Part shown: positions 5,970-11,214 of the stretch, piece after piece
How the letters are laid out: each line of letters starts with the position of its first letter
Numbering within the stretch: the first letter of the stretch is position 1
Source: UBA2239 sp050177075
GTDB taxonomy: Bacteria > Pseudomonadota > Gammaproteobacteria > Burkholderiales > UBA9220
Reading direction: 5' to 3'
Assembly: GCA_050177075.1 (NCBI GenBank)
Contig: JBFXHL010000086.1
Coordinates: 1-11,214, forward strand
DNA length: 11,214 bases
Position numbers and translations under genes: made by a program
Notes under the pieces: generated by a model
Databases searched by the model: none
What the model was told of the DNA's origin: nothing
Seen by the model: only the letters and a program-made list of their open reading frames with translations

Positions 5970-7358
5970 TCAGAACTTGTGGGCGCCGTGGGCGCCGAGA
6001 CTCATCTGGTATTGCAGGAACAGCTGGTTGTCGGTGCGGCCCTGGGTGGCCTTGTCCTGGGCCACCTGGAGCCGGATGCGGCTGAACTCGCTGGGGTTGT
6101 AGTCCACCATCAGGCTGTTGCGGGTCGGGCTGTAATCGGGCCGCAGCAGGCTGGCGTTGTTCGCGCCGTAGTCCACGCTGCCGGAGGATAGGCGCTCGGT
6201 GCGCAGACCGACGCGCCAGTAGGGGGCCCACTGGTAGACCCCTTGCAGATACCAGCCGGACTGGGTGGCGGCGTAGCTGCCCGCCGTGGCCGCCCCGGCG
6301 GTATCGTAGACCAGGCTGCCGTCCTCGACCCGGCGCAGGTACTCGCCCTGGAGCTTGAAGTTGGTGTAGTAGGGATTGCCGTGGGGCGCCCATTTCCACA
6401 CCCCGTCCACGACCCACAGCTTGCTGTTGCCGCTGAAGCGGTTGCTGACGCCGGCGCCGAAGGCATCGGTATCGTCCCACTCCCGGCCCTGGGGCGAGGT
6501 CTGGAACAGGGACAGGCCGGCCCGCCAGCTGTTGCTGTCGCCCACGTCTCCACCCACGTGGGCGAACAGGGCGCTGGCGCCGACGCCGTTCTTGTCGCGA
6601 CCGGTGCCGGGATAATTGCCGCCGCGGCCCGCTTCCGCCCCCAGTTCGAGGTAGGTGTCGGTGGGCGCCAGCCAGCGCAGCTGCACGCCGTCGTTGTTGG
6701 CCTGGCCGCCGAGGAAGGACTGGTAGGCCAGGGGAGCATCGACGAAATCCCAGGTGTGGGCGTGCTGTTCGTTGAGGTAGCCGATGCCGGAATAGAACCG
6801 TCCGGCCTTCACCGTCAAACCGTGAGGCAGGGAGGTGGTCTGGACGTAGGCCTCCTCGGTGGACACGGTGTTGTCGGGACGGATGGAAAAATGCATGGCG
6901 CCGTAGAAATCCGGGTCGATGTTGGCGGCGATGCCCAATTCCGACTCCGCCAGGCTGAAGCCCCGCTGGGGACGGACGTCGCCCATGACGTCGTTGGGCA
7001 GGTGGAAGCCGGTGATTTGGTAGTTGGCCGGGTCTTGGGAATGATTGCTGTAAATGCCGGACAGGATCAGCGACACGCCGGGGTTGAAGGCGCTGATGCT
7101 GTCGCCGCCCCGGGCCGGCGCCGGTTGGGCGGCGGCAGCGGCCTCGGCCTGCGCGGCCTGGCCCTTGGCCTGCTCCGCCCGGTTCTCGGCGATGACGACG
7201 CGCCGTTCGAGGGCGTCGATGCGGGCCTCGTAGGCCTGTTTCATGAGCTGGATTTCCCTGCGGAGCTGTTGGATGTCCGCGTCCGTCGCGCCCTGGGCGG
7301 CACACGGCAGGCCGAGCGCCAACAGGACGCCCGACGCGATGAGTTTGCGTTGGAACAT
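5970..7358 (-). CDS. Outer-membrane porin with N-terminal coiled coil
   Basis: A 462-aa outer-membrane protein. Residues 1 to about 23 are a signal peptide (FQRKLIASGVLLALGLPCAA). Residues about 25-76 form a coiled coil (ADIQQLRREIQLMKQAYEAR, then ALERR...) with an Ala/Pro linker to about 83. The remainder alternates polar and aromatic residues as in a beta barrel and ends in Phe, the usual assembly signal (LGAHGAHKF). It looks like the carbohydrate/phosphate-type porins with a periplasmic coiled-coil head, but its place upstream of a metal-binding protein and permease suggests metal-related entry of solute. No TonB box or plug domain is seen, so it is not a TonB receptor. I chose the ATG at 7358 for its GAGG site 6 nt away; a start at 7400 would spoil the signal peptide. 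Confidence 0.88.
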   Translation of the reverse strand: MFQRKLIASGVLLALGLPCAAQGATDADIQQLRREIQLMKQAYEARIDALERRVVIAENRAEQAKGQAAQAEAAAAAQPAPARGGDSISAFNPGVSLILSGIYSNHSQDPANYQITGFHLPNDVMGDVRPQRGFSLAESELGIAANIDPDFYGAMHFSIRPDNTVSTEEAYVQTTSLPHGLTVKAGRFYSGIGYLNEQHAHTWDFVDAPLAYQSFLGGQANNDGVQLRWLAPTDTYLELGAEAGRGGNYPGTGRDKNGVGASALFAHVGGDVGDSNSWRAGLSLFQTSPQGREWDDTDAFGAGVSNRFSGNSKLWVVDGVWKWAPHGNPYYTNFKLQGEYLRRVEDGSLVYDTAGAATAGSYAATQSGWYLQGVYQWAPYWRVGLRTERLSSGSVDYGANNASLLRPDYSPTRNSLMVDYNPSEFSRIRLQVAQDKATQGRTDNQLFLQYQMSLGAHGAHKF

Positions 7359-7386
7359 GGTATGCCTCGTCGAAATGATGAAACGG

Positions 7387-7408
7387 GGCGGACGCCGCAA
7401 GCGCCGCC
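7387..7408 (-). other. Stem-loop upstream of the porin gene
   Basis: In the 66-bp gap between the small His/Cys protein gene and the porin gene, GGCGG and CCGCC arms plus an inner CGC/GCG pair form an 8-bp stem with one bulged base and a 5-base loop. No U-run follows on the minus strand. It could be a leader structure or processing site of the operon mRNA; nothing more can be said. Confidence 0.35.
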
Positions 7409-7424
7409 TCAGACCGGGTTCACT

Positions 7425-7736
7425 TCAGACGAGGGCGGGGGGAGCGCGGGAACGGTAGTGGGTAGTGGTGACGGAACGAAAAGCCGGCGCGGCGGCGTCG
7501 GCCTGGACCATCTCGCCCCGGGGCAGGACGAAGACCACGGGGGCGGACGCCGCGCCGTGGCCGATGCCGGCGAAGACGACGCACTTGTCGCAAGCCGGGG
7601 AATGGGGCAGGTGCTTTTCCTGCTGAGCCGGACGGGAGTCCGCCAGGTGCGACAGGGCGTGGACAGCCGCCCCCTGCTGGGCGAAGAGCAGGAGAAAGGC
7701 GAGCCAGGCGAAAAGAAACTGCCGCAAGAAGTTCAT
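7425..7736 (-). CDS. Small exported His/Cys protein, DUF2946-like
   Basis: A 103-aa protein with an N-terminal hydrophobic helix (residues about 4-20, FLRQFLFAWLAFLLLFAQQG) that is either a signal peptide or an anchor. The rest carries potential metal ligands: His26, His30, His42, His45, Cys49, Cys52 and His60, including an H-x-x-H-x3-C-x2-C cluster. The arrangement and the C-terminal YRSRAPP ending resemble short DUF2946-type proteins, often found beside metal-transport genes; this is a tentative match from memory. It is the first gene of the porin/binding-protein/permease group. The ATG at 7736 gives the clean hydrophobic start; an in-frame TTG at 7772 coincides with a promoter -35 hexamer. 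No ribosome site is visible before the ATG. It may be a metal chaperone or sensor in the envelope (inference). Confidence 0.7.
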   Translation of the reverse strand: MNFLRQFLFAWLAFLLLFAQQGAAVHALSHLADSRPAQQEKHLPHSPACDKCVVFAGIGHGAASAPVVFVLPRGEMVQADAAAPAFRSVTTTHYRSRAPPALV

Positions 7737-7742
7737 TTTTTT

Positions 7743-7772
7743 AGCATGAAACACAAGCGCCGGCCTTGTCAA
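7743..7772 (-). promoter_or_regulatory. Promoter of the metal-uptake operon (predicted)
   Basis: The minus strand has a perfect TTGACA at 7772-7767, then 18 bases, then CATGCT as a weak -10. Transcription would begin only a few bases before, or at, the ATG at 7736, implying a very short leader or leaderless mRNA, which fits the lack of a ribosome site. The -35 overlaps the stop codon of the upstream kinase gene. A short inverted element (GTTTCAT...ATGAAC) spans the -10 and start codon and could be an operator. I do not recognise a standard Zur or Fur box. Confidence 0.4.
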
Positions 7773-8617
7773 CCGACGAAGCGGCGCAGGATGCTCCCGG
7801 CTTGGCTGACGTAGCCGCCGCCAAAGAGGCGGGCGTGGACCAGGAGGGGGTAGAGGTTGTAGAGGGGGCGCTTGGTGTCCCAGAAGTGGGGCGACAGGCC
7901 CCGCCGCTCGGCGTAGCGATTGAAGAAAGCGTCGCCGAAGGTGGAAAAGAGGGTGATGAAGGCCAGCTCCACTTCCGGGTCGGCGAAGTAAAGGGCCGGG
8001 TCGATGAAGCCAGTAATGCGCCCCCCCTGCCCCATGACGTTGCCGCTCCAGACGTCGCCGTGGACCAGGCCAGGTTTGGATGGCTCCTCCAGCCAGTCGG
8101 ACAACCTCCCGGCGAGGCGCTCAGCTCGGCGCAGCAGTTCGGCGGGGAGGTTGCCGACGTCGAAGGCCTGTTTCGCCATTTCCACCAGCCGCTGCTCGGC
8201 GAAGAAATCGAGCCAGCGGGGGGTCCAGGGATTGGGCTGGTGGAGGGCGGCGATGACGGTGTCGAACTCGAAGCCGTAGGCGTCGGCGGATAAATCATGC
8301 AGCTCCGCCAGCAGGTCGGCGGCATGAAGCTCGTCGCCGCCCCCGCTGCCCCCATCCACCCAGGTCATGAGGAGATAGCCGTCGTCGTAGGCCACCGCCC
8401 TGGGCGCCGGGAGGGCCGTGCGCTGTGCCAGGTAATCGAGCATCCTTCCTTCCACCGCCAGGGCCCCGCCCTGCTGCCGGTCCACCTTGAGGGCATAGCG
8501 CTCGCCGCCCGCCTCTAGGCCGTACACCTCGCCCACGCAGCCGCCGGAGAGGGAACGTAAATGGGAAGGTTTTGCGCCGAGGCGCGTCTCCAGTTTGACC
8601 AGAAGGGTATCGAGCAT
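7769..8617 (-). CDS. Fructosamine kinase family protein
   Basis: A 282-aa cytoplasmic kinase of the fructosamine/ketosamine-3-kinase family (PF03881, YniA-like), close to E. coli YniA in length. Such enzymes phosphorylate ketoamines formed by glycation of amines, which leads to their removal; substrates of the bacterial members are mostly unproven. Visible motifs: nucleotide-binding Lys44 (YALKVD), LHQPNPWTPRWLDFFAEQRL (residues about 125-144), the catalytic loop HGDVWSGN (186-193), the metal-binding IDPALYFADPEVELA segment (205-219) and YNLYPLLVHARLFGGGYV near the end. The gene appears complete. Its ATG overlaps the stop of the POTRA ORF by one base (TAATG), with AAGG just upstream, so it may now depend on that upstream ORF for expression. 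Confidence 0.95.
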   Translation of the reverse strand: MLDTLLVKLETRLGAKPSHLRSLSGGCVGEVYGLEAGGERYALKVDRQQGGALAVEGRMLDYLAQRTALPAPRAVAYDDGYLLMTWVDGGSGGGDELHAADLLAELHDLSADAYGFEFDTVIAALHQPNPWTPRWLDFFAEQRLVEMAKQAFDVGNLPAELLRRAERLAGRLSDWLEEPSKPGLVHGDVWSGNVMGQGGRITGFIDPALYFADPEVELAFITLFSTFGDAFFNRYAERRGLSPHFWDTKRPLYNLYPLLVHARLFGGGYVSQAGSILRRFVG

Positions 8618-8982
8618 TACCTTGGTCGAAATGCTGGTTTACCTTCGACGGTCACCTTGCGCACCTTGGCCTCGGCGATCTTCAGCACGACGGCGCCCCG
8701 GTCCACTTCCTGCTCCGGCAGGATCACCAGCACGGTGCCGTAGCCGGCTTCCCGGTAGGCATCCTGGAGGGCCTCCAGGGCTAGCTGGACGTCGCGAAAA
8801 TCCCACTGCTTGCCGGTAAACGGCTCCAGCAGGGCACTCACCACGTCAGCTTTGAGCAGCGTGTTGCCCTGCACGTCGAAACGGGCAATATCGAAGCGGG
8901 GCGCGCCGCTTTCCGCCGCCAACGCCACCGTTCCGCTCCCCCATAACCCTGCCACAATAAGGGCTAACAGCGCCCGCGGCAT
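8617..8982 (-). pseudogene. Truncated TpsB (ShlB/FhaC-type) remnant, POTRA domain only
   Basis: A 121-aa ORF (126 aa if a GTG at 8997 with AAAAGG 8 nt upstream is used). Residues 1 to about 23 are a signal peptide (MPRALLALIVAGLWGSGTVA, cleavage near LAA). Residues about 29-105 match the POTRA_2 domain of two-partner-secretion transporters: FDIARFDVQGNTLL, then LQDAYREAGYGTVLVILPEQ, then VVLKIAEAKV. The sequence KVTVEG then normally leads into the second POTRA domain and a 16-strand barrel, but here it ends after KPAFRPR. The usual length is about 550-600 aa, so about 80% is missing. The stop overlaps the start of the kinase gene, suggesting a deletion joined the two. A functional stand-alone periplasmic POTRA protein is possible but less likely. 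Confidence 0.7.
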
Positions 8983-9037
8983 AAAACAGCGTTCCACGAC
9001 TTATGCCTTTTCTTTAGAAATATTTTTTAATATTTTG

Positions 9038-9066
9038 ATAATAATAAAAACATATCCTAAAAACAA
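9038..9066 (-). promoter_or_regulatory. Promoter-like sequence in an AT-rich spacer
   Basis: On the minus strand TTGTTT (9066-9061) and TATTAT (9043-9038) are separated by exactly 17 bp, facing the POTRA ORF and kinase gene. It lies in a stretch (9003-9078) that is almost all A/T in an otherwise GC-rich region. AT-rich DNA gives chance matches to promoter hexamers, so the call is moderate. Confidence 0.5.
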
Positions 9067-9075
9067 ATAGTATTT

Positions 9076-10008
9076 TTACTTATCCGAGACCCATGGAGTC
9101 GCCAGGCCGAACCGCCCCGCCAAACGGCGGGCCAATCCTTCGGCCTCCGCCCTATCCGTCAAACCGGAAATGCGCAGGCGATGAAAACGCCGCCCTTTCA
9201 CCGCCACTTCGACGATTTCCGCCCCATAGCCGTTTTCCGCCAGCCGGACGCGCTGCGCCTCGACCTCTGGCAGTTCCGGCGAGGCGAACAGGTTGACCTG
9301 CCACCCGCCCCCGCGGCGCAGGACTCCGGCCTCGCGGTCCATTTCGGTTTCCCGGGCCCACTTTCGCACTTCTTCCTCCGATGCCGTTCCTACCGGCAGG
9401 GGAGACTGCCCCCGGGGCACGACGAAAAAACTCAGGGGGTCCTGAAGGCTGACCAGCCTAGTACCGTGCTGCACCACCACCTGGCCCTCGATAAGGCAGA
9501 TCAGGTCCTTTTCGTCGCTGGATTTACCCCAGACGTCGGTGCCGCGGATACCGGCGGTGGCCACACCGACCTTGATGCGCACTTCTCTGCGCCCCGTCTT
9601 GCCCAGGGTCGACGTAGTGAAGCGGAAGGCCCCCTTCAGCACCTCCAGGGCAGCCGACAGCAGTGGCGGCGCCCGGCCTGACTGGGCCATGCCCCAGCGC
9701 TGGCGGGCGATATCCAGTGACTGCGCGTTGCCCGTTATGGGCGCTTCCTCCAGCGCCAGTTCCGCAAGACGAAAATCGGCATTCTCCCCCAGCTTGACCC
9801 GGCTGCCATCGGACAAGTCCAGTCAGGCACGCCCCCCGGCACCGACATGCACCACATCCCCCTGTTTCAGTTCCGCTCCTGGCCGCAGCGGGCTGCGGAC
9901 GCCATCCCGTTCCACCCATGCCGGCAGTTGCAGGGACCCCACCGAAACGAGGGGAAACGCCTCGGCAGGCAAGGCCAAAAACAGCAGCAAAATCAACACA
10001 GAGCGCAT
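9076..10008 (-). pseudogene. FecR-domain and SPOR-domain protein, interrupted by in-frame TGA
   Basis: One frame of 311 codons runs from ATG 10008 to TAA 9076 with a single internal TGA at 9825-9823 (codon 62). Before it are a signal peptide (MRSVLILLLFLALPAEAF) and the start of a FecR-type domain (RPGAELKQGDVVHVGAGGRA). After it the same domain continues without loss (LDLSDGSRVKLGENADFRL, later VGVATAGIRGTDVWG and the IEGQVVVQ stretch). At the C-terminus, about residues 232-305, is a SPOR domain (WQVNLFASPELPEVEAQRVR, RFHRLRISGLTDRAEAEGLA), which in other proteins binds denuded septal peptidoglycan. Translation would stop after 61 aa unless the TGA is read through; a later TTG at 9816 could restart but without a signal peptide. 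A recent nonsense mutation or a sequencing error is the simplest explanation. FecR-domain genes often accompany two-partner-secretion genes, which fits the POTRA remnant downstream. Confidence 0.8.
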
Positions 10009-10037
10009 AGAGATTTCCCGGATTCCAGTCGGTCCCC

Positions 10038-10043
10038 ATTATA
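10038..10043 (-). promoter_or_regulatory. -10 box upstream of the FecR-SPOR gene
   Basis: The minus strand reads TATAAT at 10043-10038, 30 bp before the ATG at 10008. No convincing -35 is seen 16-18 bp further up. It lies back to back with the leuS promoter in the 106-bp divergent gap. Confidence 0.4.
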
Positions 10044-10074
10044 GCGACGCCGGGCGCAAGGGCTTGAGCTGGGG

Positions 10075-10092
10075 TATAATTTTCAAATTTGA
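10075..10092 (+). promoter_or_regulatory. leuS -10 box with adjacent palindrome
   Basis: A perfect TATAAT lies at 10075-10080, 34 bp before the leuS ATG. No good -35 is found at 17 bp; a TTGAGC at 10063-10068 is too close. Directly after it, at the expected transcription start, is a perfect 10-base palindrome TCAAATTTGA (10083-10092) that could bind a regulator or be chance. No T-box or leader peptide is visible. Confidence 0.55.
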
Positions 10093-10114
10093 CCGATTCA
10101 CCCTAAGAAACCCC

Positions 10115-11214
10115 ATGCAACCCCACTACACCCCCGCCGAGATCGAACCCGCCGCCCAGCAGCACTGGGAAAAGAACCAGGCCTTCAAGGCCACCGAAGA
10201 CAGCGCCAAGCCCAAGTACTACTGCCTGTCCATGTTCCCCTACCCCTCCGGCAAGCTGCACATGGGCCACGTGCGCAACTACACCATCGGCGACGTGCTG
10301 TCCCGCTACCACCGCATGAAGGGTTTCAACGTGATGCAGCCCATGGGCTGGGACGCCTTCGGCCTGCCGGCGGAAAACGCGGCAATGCAGAACAACGTCG
10401 CCCCGGCGGCGTGGACCTACTCCAACATCGACTACATGCGCAAGCAGCTGAAGAGCCTGGGCCTATCCATCGACTGGGACCGGGAGCTGGCCACCTGCAA
10501 GCCGGACTACTACCGCTGGGAGCAGTGGCTGTTCACCAAGCTGTTCGAGAAGGGCCTGATCTACAAGAAGCTCGCCACCGTGAACTGGGACCCGGTGGAC
10601 CACACCGTGCTCGCCAACGAGCAGGTGATCGACGGCCGCGGCTGGCGAAGCGGCGCCCTGGTGGAAAAGCGCGAGATTCCCATGTACTTCATGCGCATCA
10701 CCGCCTACGCCGACGAGCTGCTCAGCGAGCTCGACAACCTGCCCGGCTGGCCCGAGCAGGTGCGCACCATGCAGAAGAACTGGATCGGCAAGAGCTACGG
10801 CGTGCGCTTCGCCTTCGAATATGAGCTTCCCGCCGAAAGCGGGCCTTCGTCCCTCTCTCCCGCAGGCGGGGGAGAGCTAGGAGAGGGGGCAACCGCCGCA
10901 TCCCTCTCCCCCAGCCCCTCCCCCGCCTGCGGGGGAGGGGAGAAGCAGAAGCTGTGGGTCTACACCACTCGCGCCGACACCATCATGGGGGTGACGTTCT
11001 GCGCCGTGGCCGCCGAGCATCCCCTGGCCACCTACGCCGCCAAGAACAACCCGGAACTCGCCGCCTTCATCGAGGAATGCAAGCAGGGCGGCGTAGCCGA
11101 GGCCGACCTCGCCACCATGGAGAAGAAGGGCATGCCCACCGGCATTTCCGTCACCCACCCCCTCACCGGCGAACCGATCCCGGTGTGGGTAGGCAACTAC
11201 GTGCTGATGAGCTA
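10115..11214 (+). CDS. leuS: Leucyl-tRNA synthetase, partial (5' part)
   Basis: Class I synthetase that charges tRNA-Leu in the cytoplasm. The first 366 codons are present and the gene runs off the right edge with an open frame. The HIGH motif is HMGH at residues 49-52 (YPSGKLHMGHVRNYTIGD); then NVMQPMGWDAFGLPAENAA, the zinc-domain region and the start of the CP1 editing domain (VYTTRADTIMG, residues 282-292, the Thr-rich site). Against the E. coli enzyme as I recall it, numbering agrees up to V230, but the next conserved block is displaced by about 37 residues. The extra part (about 239-275) is Pro/Gly/Ser-rich and encoded by a palindromic repeat. The ATG at 10115 gives the usual N-terminus; the ribosome site before it is weak. 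Confidence 0.96.
   Translation, partial: MQPHYTPAEIEPAAQQHWEKNQAFKATEDSAKPKYYCLSMFPYPSGKLHMGHVRNYTIGDVLSRYHRMKGFNVMQPMGWDAFGLPAENAAMQNNVAPAAWTYSNIDYMRKQLKSLGLSIDWDRELATCKPDYYRWEQWLFTKLFEKGLIYKKLATVNWDPVDHTVLANEQVIDGRGWRSGALVEKREIPMYFMRITAYADELLSELDNLPGWPEQVRTMQKNWIGKSYGVRFAFEYELPAESGPSSLSPAGGGELGEGATAASLSPSPSPACGGGEKQKLWVYTTRADTIMGVTFCAVAAEHPLATYAAKNNPELAAFIEECKQGGVAEADLATMEKKGMPTGISVTHPLTGEPIPVWVGNYVLMS
10850..10940. repeat. REPIN-like paired palindromic repeat inside leuS
   Basis: Two GC-rich units lie in inverted orientation. Left unit: a hairpin at 10855-10876 (CTCTCCCGC...GCGGGGGAGAG, with one mismatch) followed by CTAGGAGAGGGGG. Right unit: CCCTCTCCCCCAG followed by a perfect 12-bp hairpin at 10915-10940 (CCCCTCCCCCGC, CT loop, GCGGGGGAGGGG). 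The left unit is close to the reverse complement of the right unit, with CAACCGCCGCAT between them. This is the layout of REP doublets normally found between genes. It is read through in frame by leuS with no stop codon. Confidence 0.75.

Noticed and set aside
5959..7305. Upstream extension of the binding-protein frame through the porin gene
   Set aside because: The porin is clear in its own frame; the binding protein has a signal peptide and a strong ribosome site at 5958.
6243..7814. Plus-strand open frame of 523 codons opposite the porin gene
   Set aside because: It is an antisense shadow of the porin, with Gly/Val/Ala-rich low-complexity translation and no family signature.
9823..9825. 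TGA as a selenocysteine codon
   Set aside because: FecR-SPOR proteins have no Cys or Sec at this site, and no selenocysteine insertion hairpin was evident after it.
10850..10940. Transcription terminator or gene boundary inside leuS
   Set aside because: The hairpins are strong, but LeuRS sequence continues in frame and without loss on both sides, and there is no U-run.
1..11214. CRISPR array, tRNA or rRNA gene, insertion sequence, integrase or phage gene
   Set aside because: I saw no regularly spaced repeats, tRNA-like cloverleaf, rRNA sequence, transposase or integrase ORF in either strand.

Overview
The window comes from a GC-rich (roughly 65% by eye) Gram-negative proteobacterium. The best guess is a betaproteobacterium of the Rhodocyclales type. 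The pointers are the HslV start (a short MEQYRG propeptide before the catalytic Thr), the SlyX and LeuRS sequences, an outer-membrane porin, and GC-rich palindromic repeats typical of such genomes. The assignment is by recall of family sequences and was not computed.

Layout, left to right. (1) The left edge (1-76) has no gene, but holds an extended -10 promoter facing left, out of the window. (2) A minus-strand block from 3724 down to 77 is the proteostasis operon hslV-hslU, followed by a membrane-anchored TPM-domain protein coupled to hslU through a TGATG overlap, then slyX, then a small conserved protein of 112 aa. (3) At 3798-4244 a PsiE-family membrane protein is read rightwards, divergent from hslV; its stop overlaps the tail of the next locus. 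(4) From 7736 down to 4234 the minus strand carries a probable zinc/manganese-type uptake locus: a small His/Cys protein, an outer-membrane porin with an N-terminal coiled coil, a TroA/ZnuA-type periplasmic binding protein and an ABC-3 family permease. No ATPase gene is present. (5) From 10008 down to 7769 the minus strand has a FecR-SPOR gene broken by an in-frame TGA, a 76-bp AT-rich spacer with a good promoter-like sequence, a short ORF holding a signal peptide and one ShlB/FhaC-type POTRA domain only (a likely TpsB remnant), and a full-length fructosamine-kinase family gene whose start overlaps the POTRA stop. (6) From 10115 to the right edge is leuS, which continues outside the window.

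The most striking observation is in leuS. About 110 bp of a paired palindromic repeat (REPIN-like, two inverted GC-rich hairpin arms) lies in frame inside the gene and adds about 37 Pro/Gly/Ser-rich residues at the start of the editing domain, without breaking the reading frame. Other points worth following are the decayed two-partner-secretion-like remnant (broken FecR-SPOR plus a truncated POTRA protein), the metal-uptake locus with no ATPase, and hairpins between genes of the metal operon and of hslVU that could set differential expression. I did not find a clearly new multi-gene defence or mobile system here.
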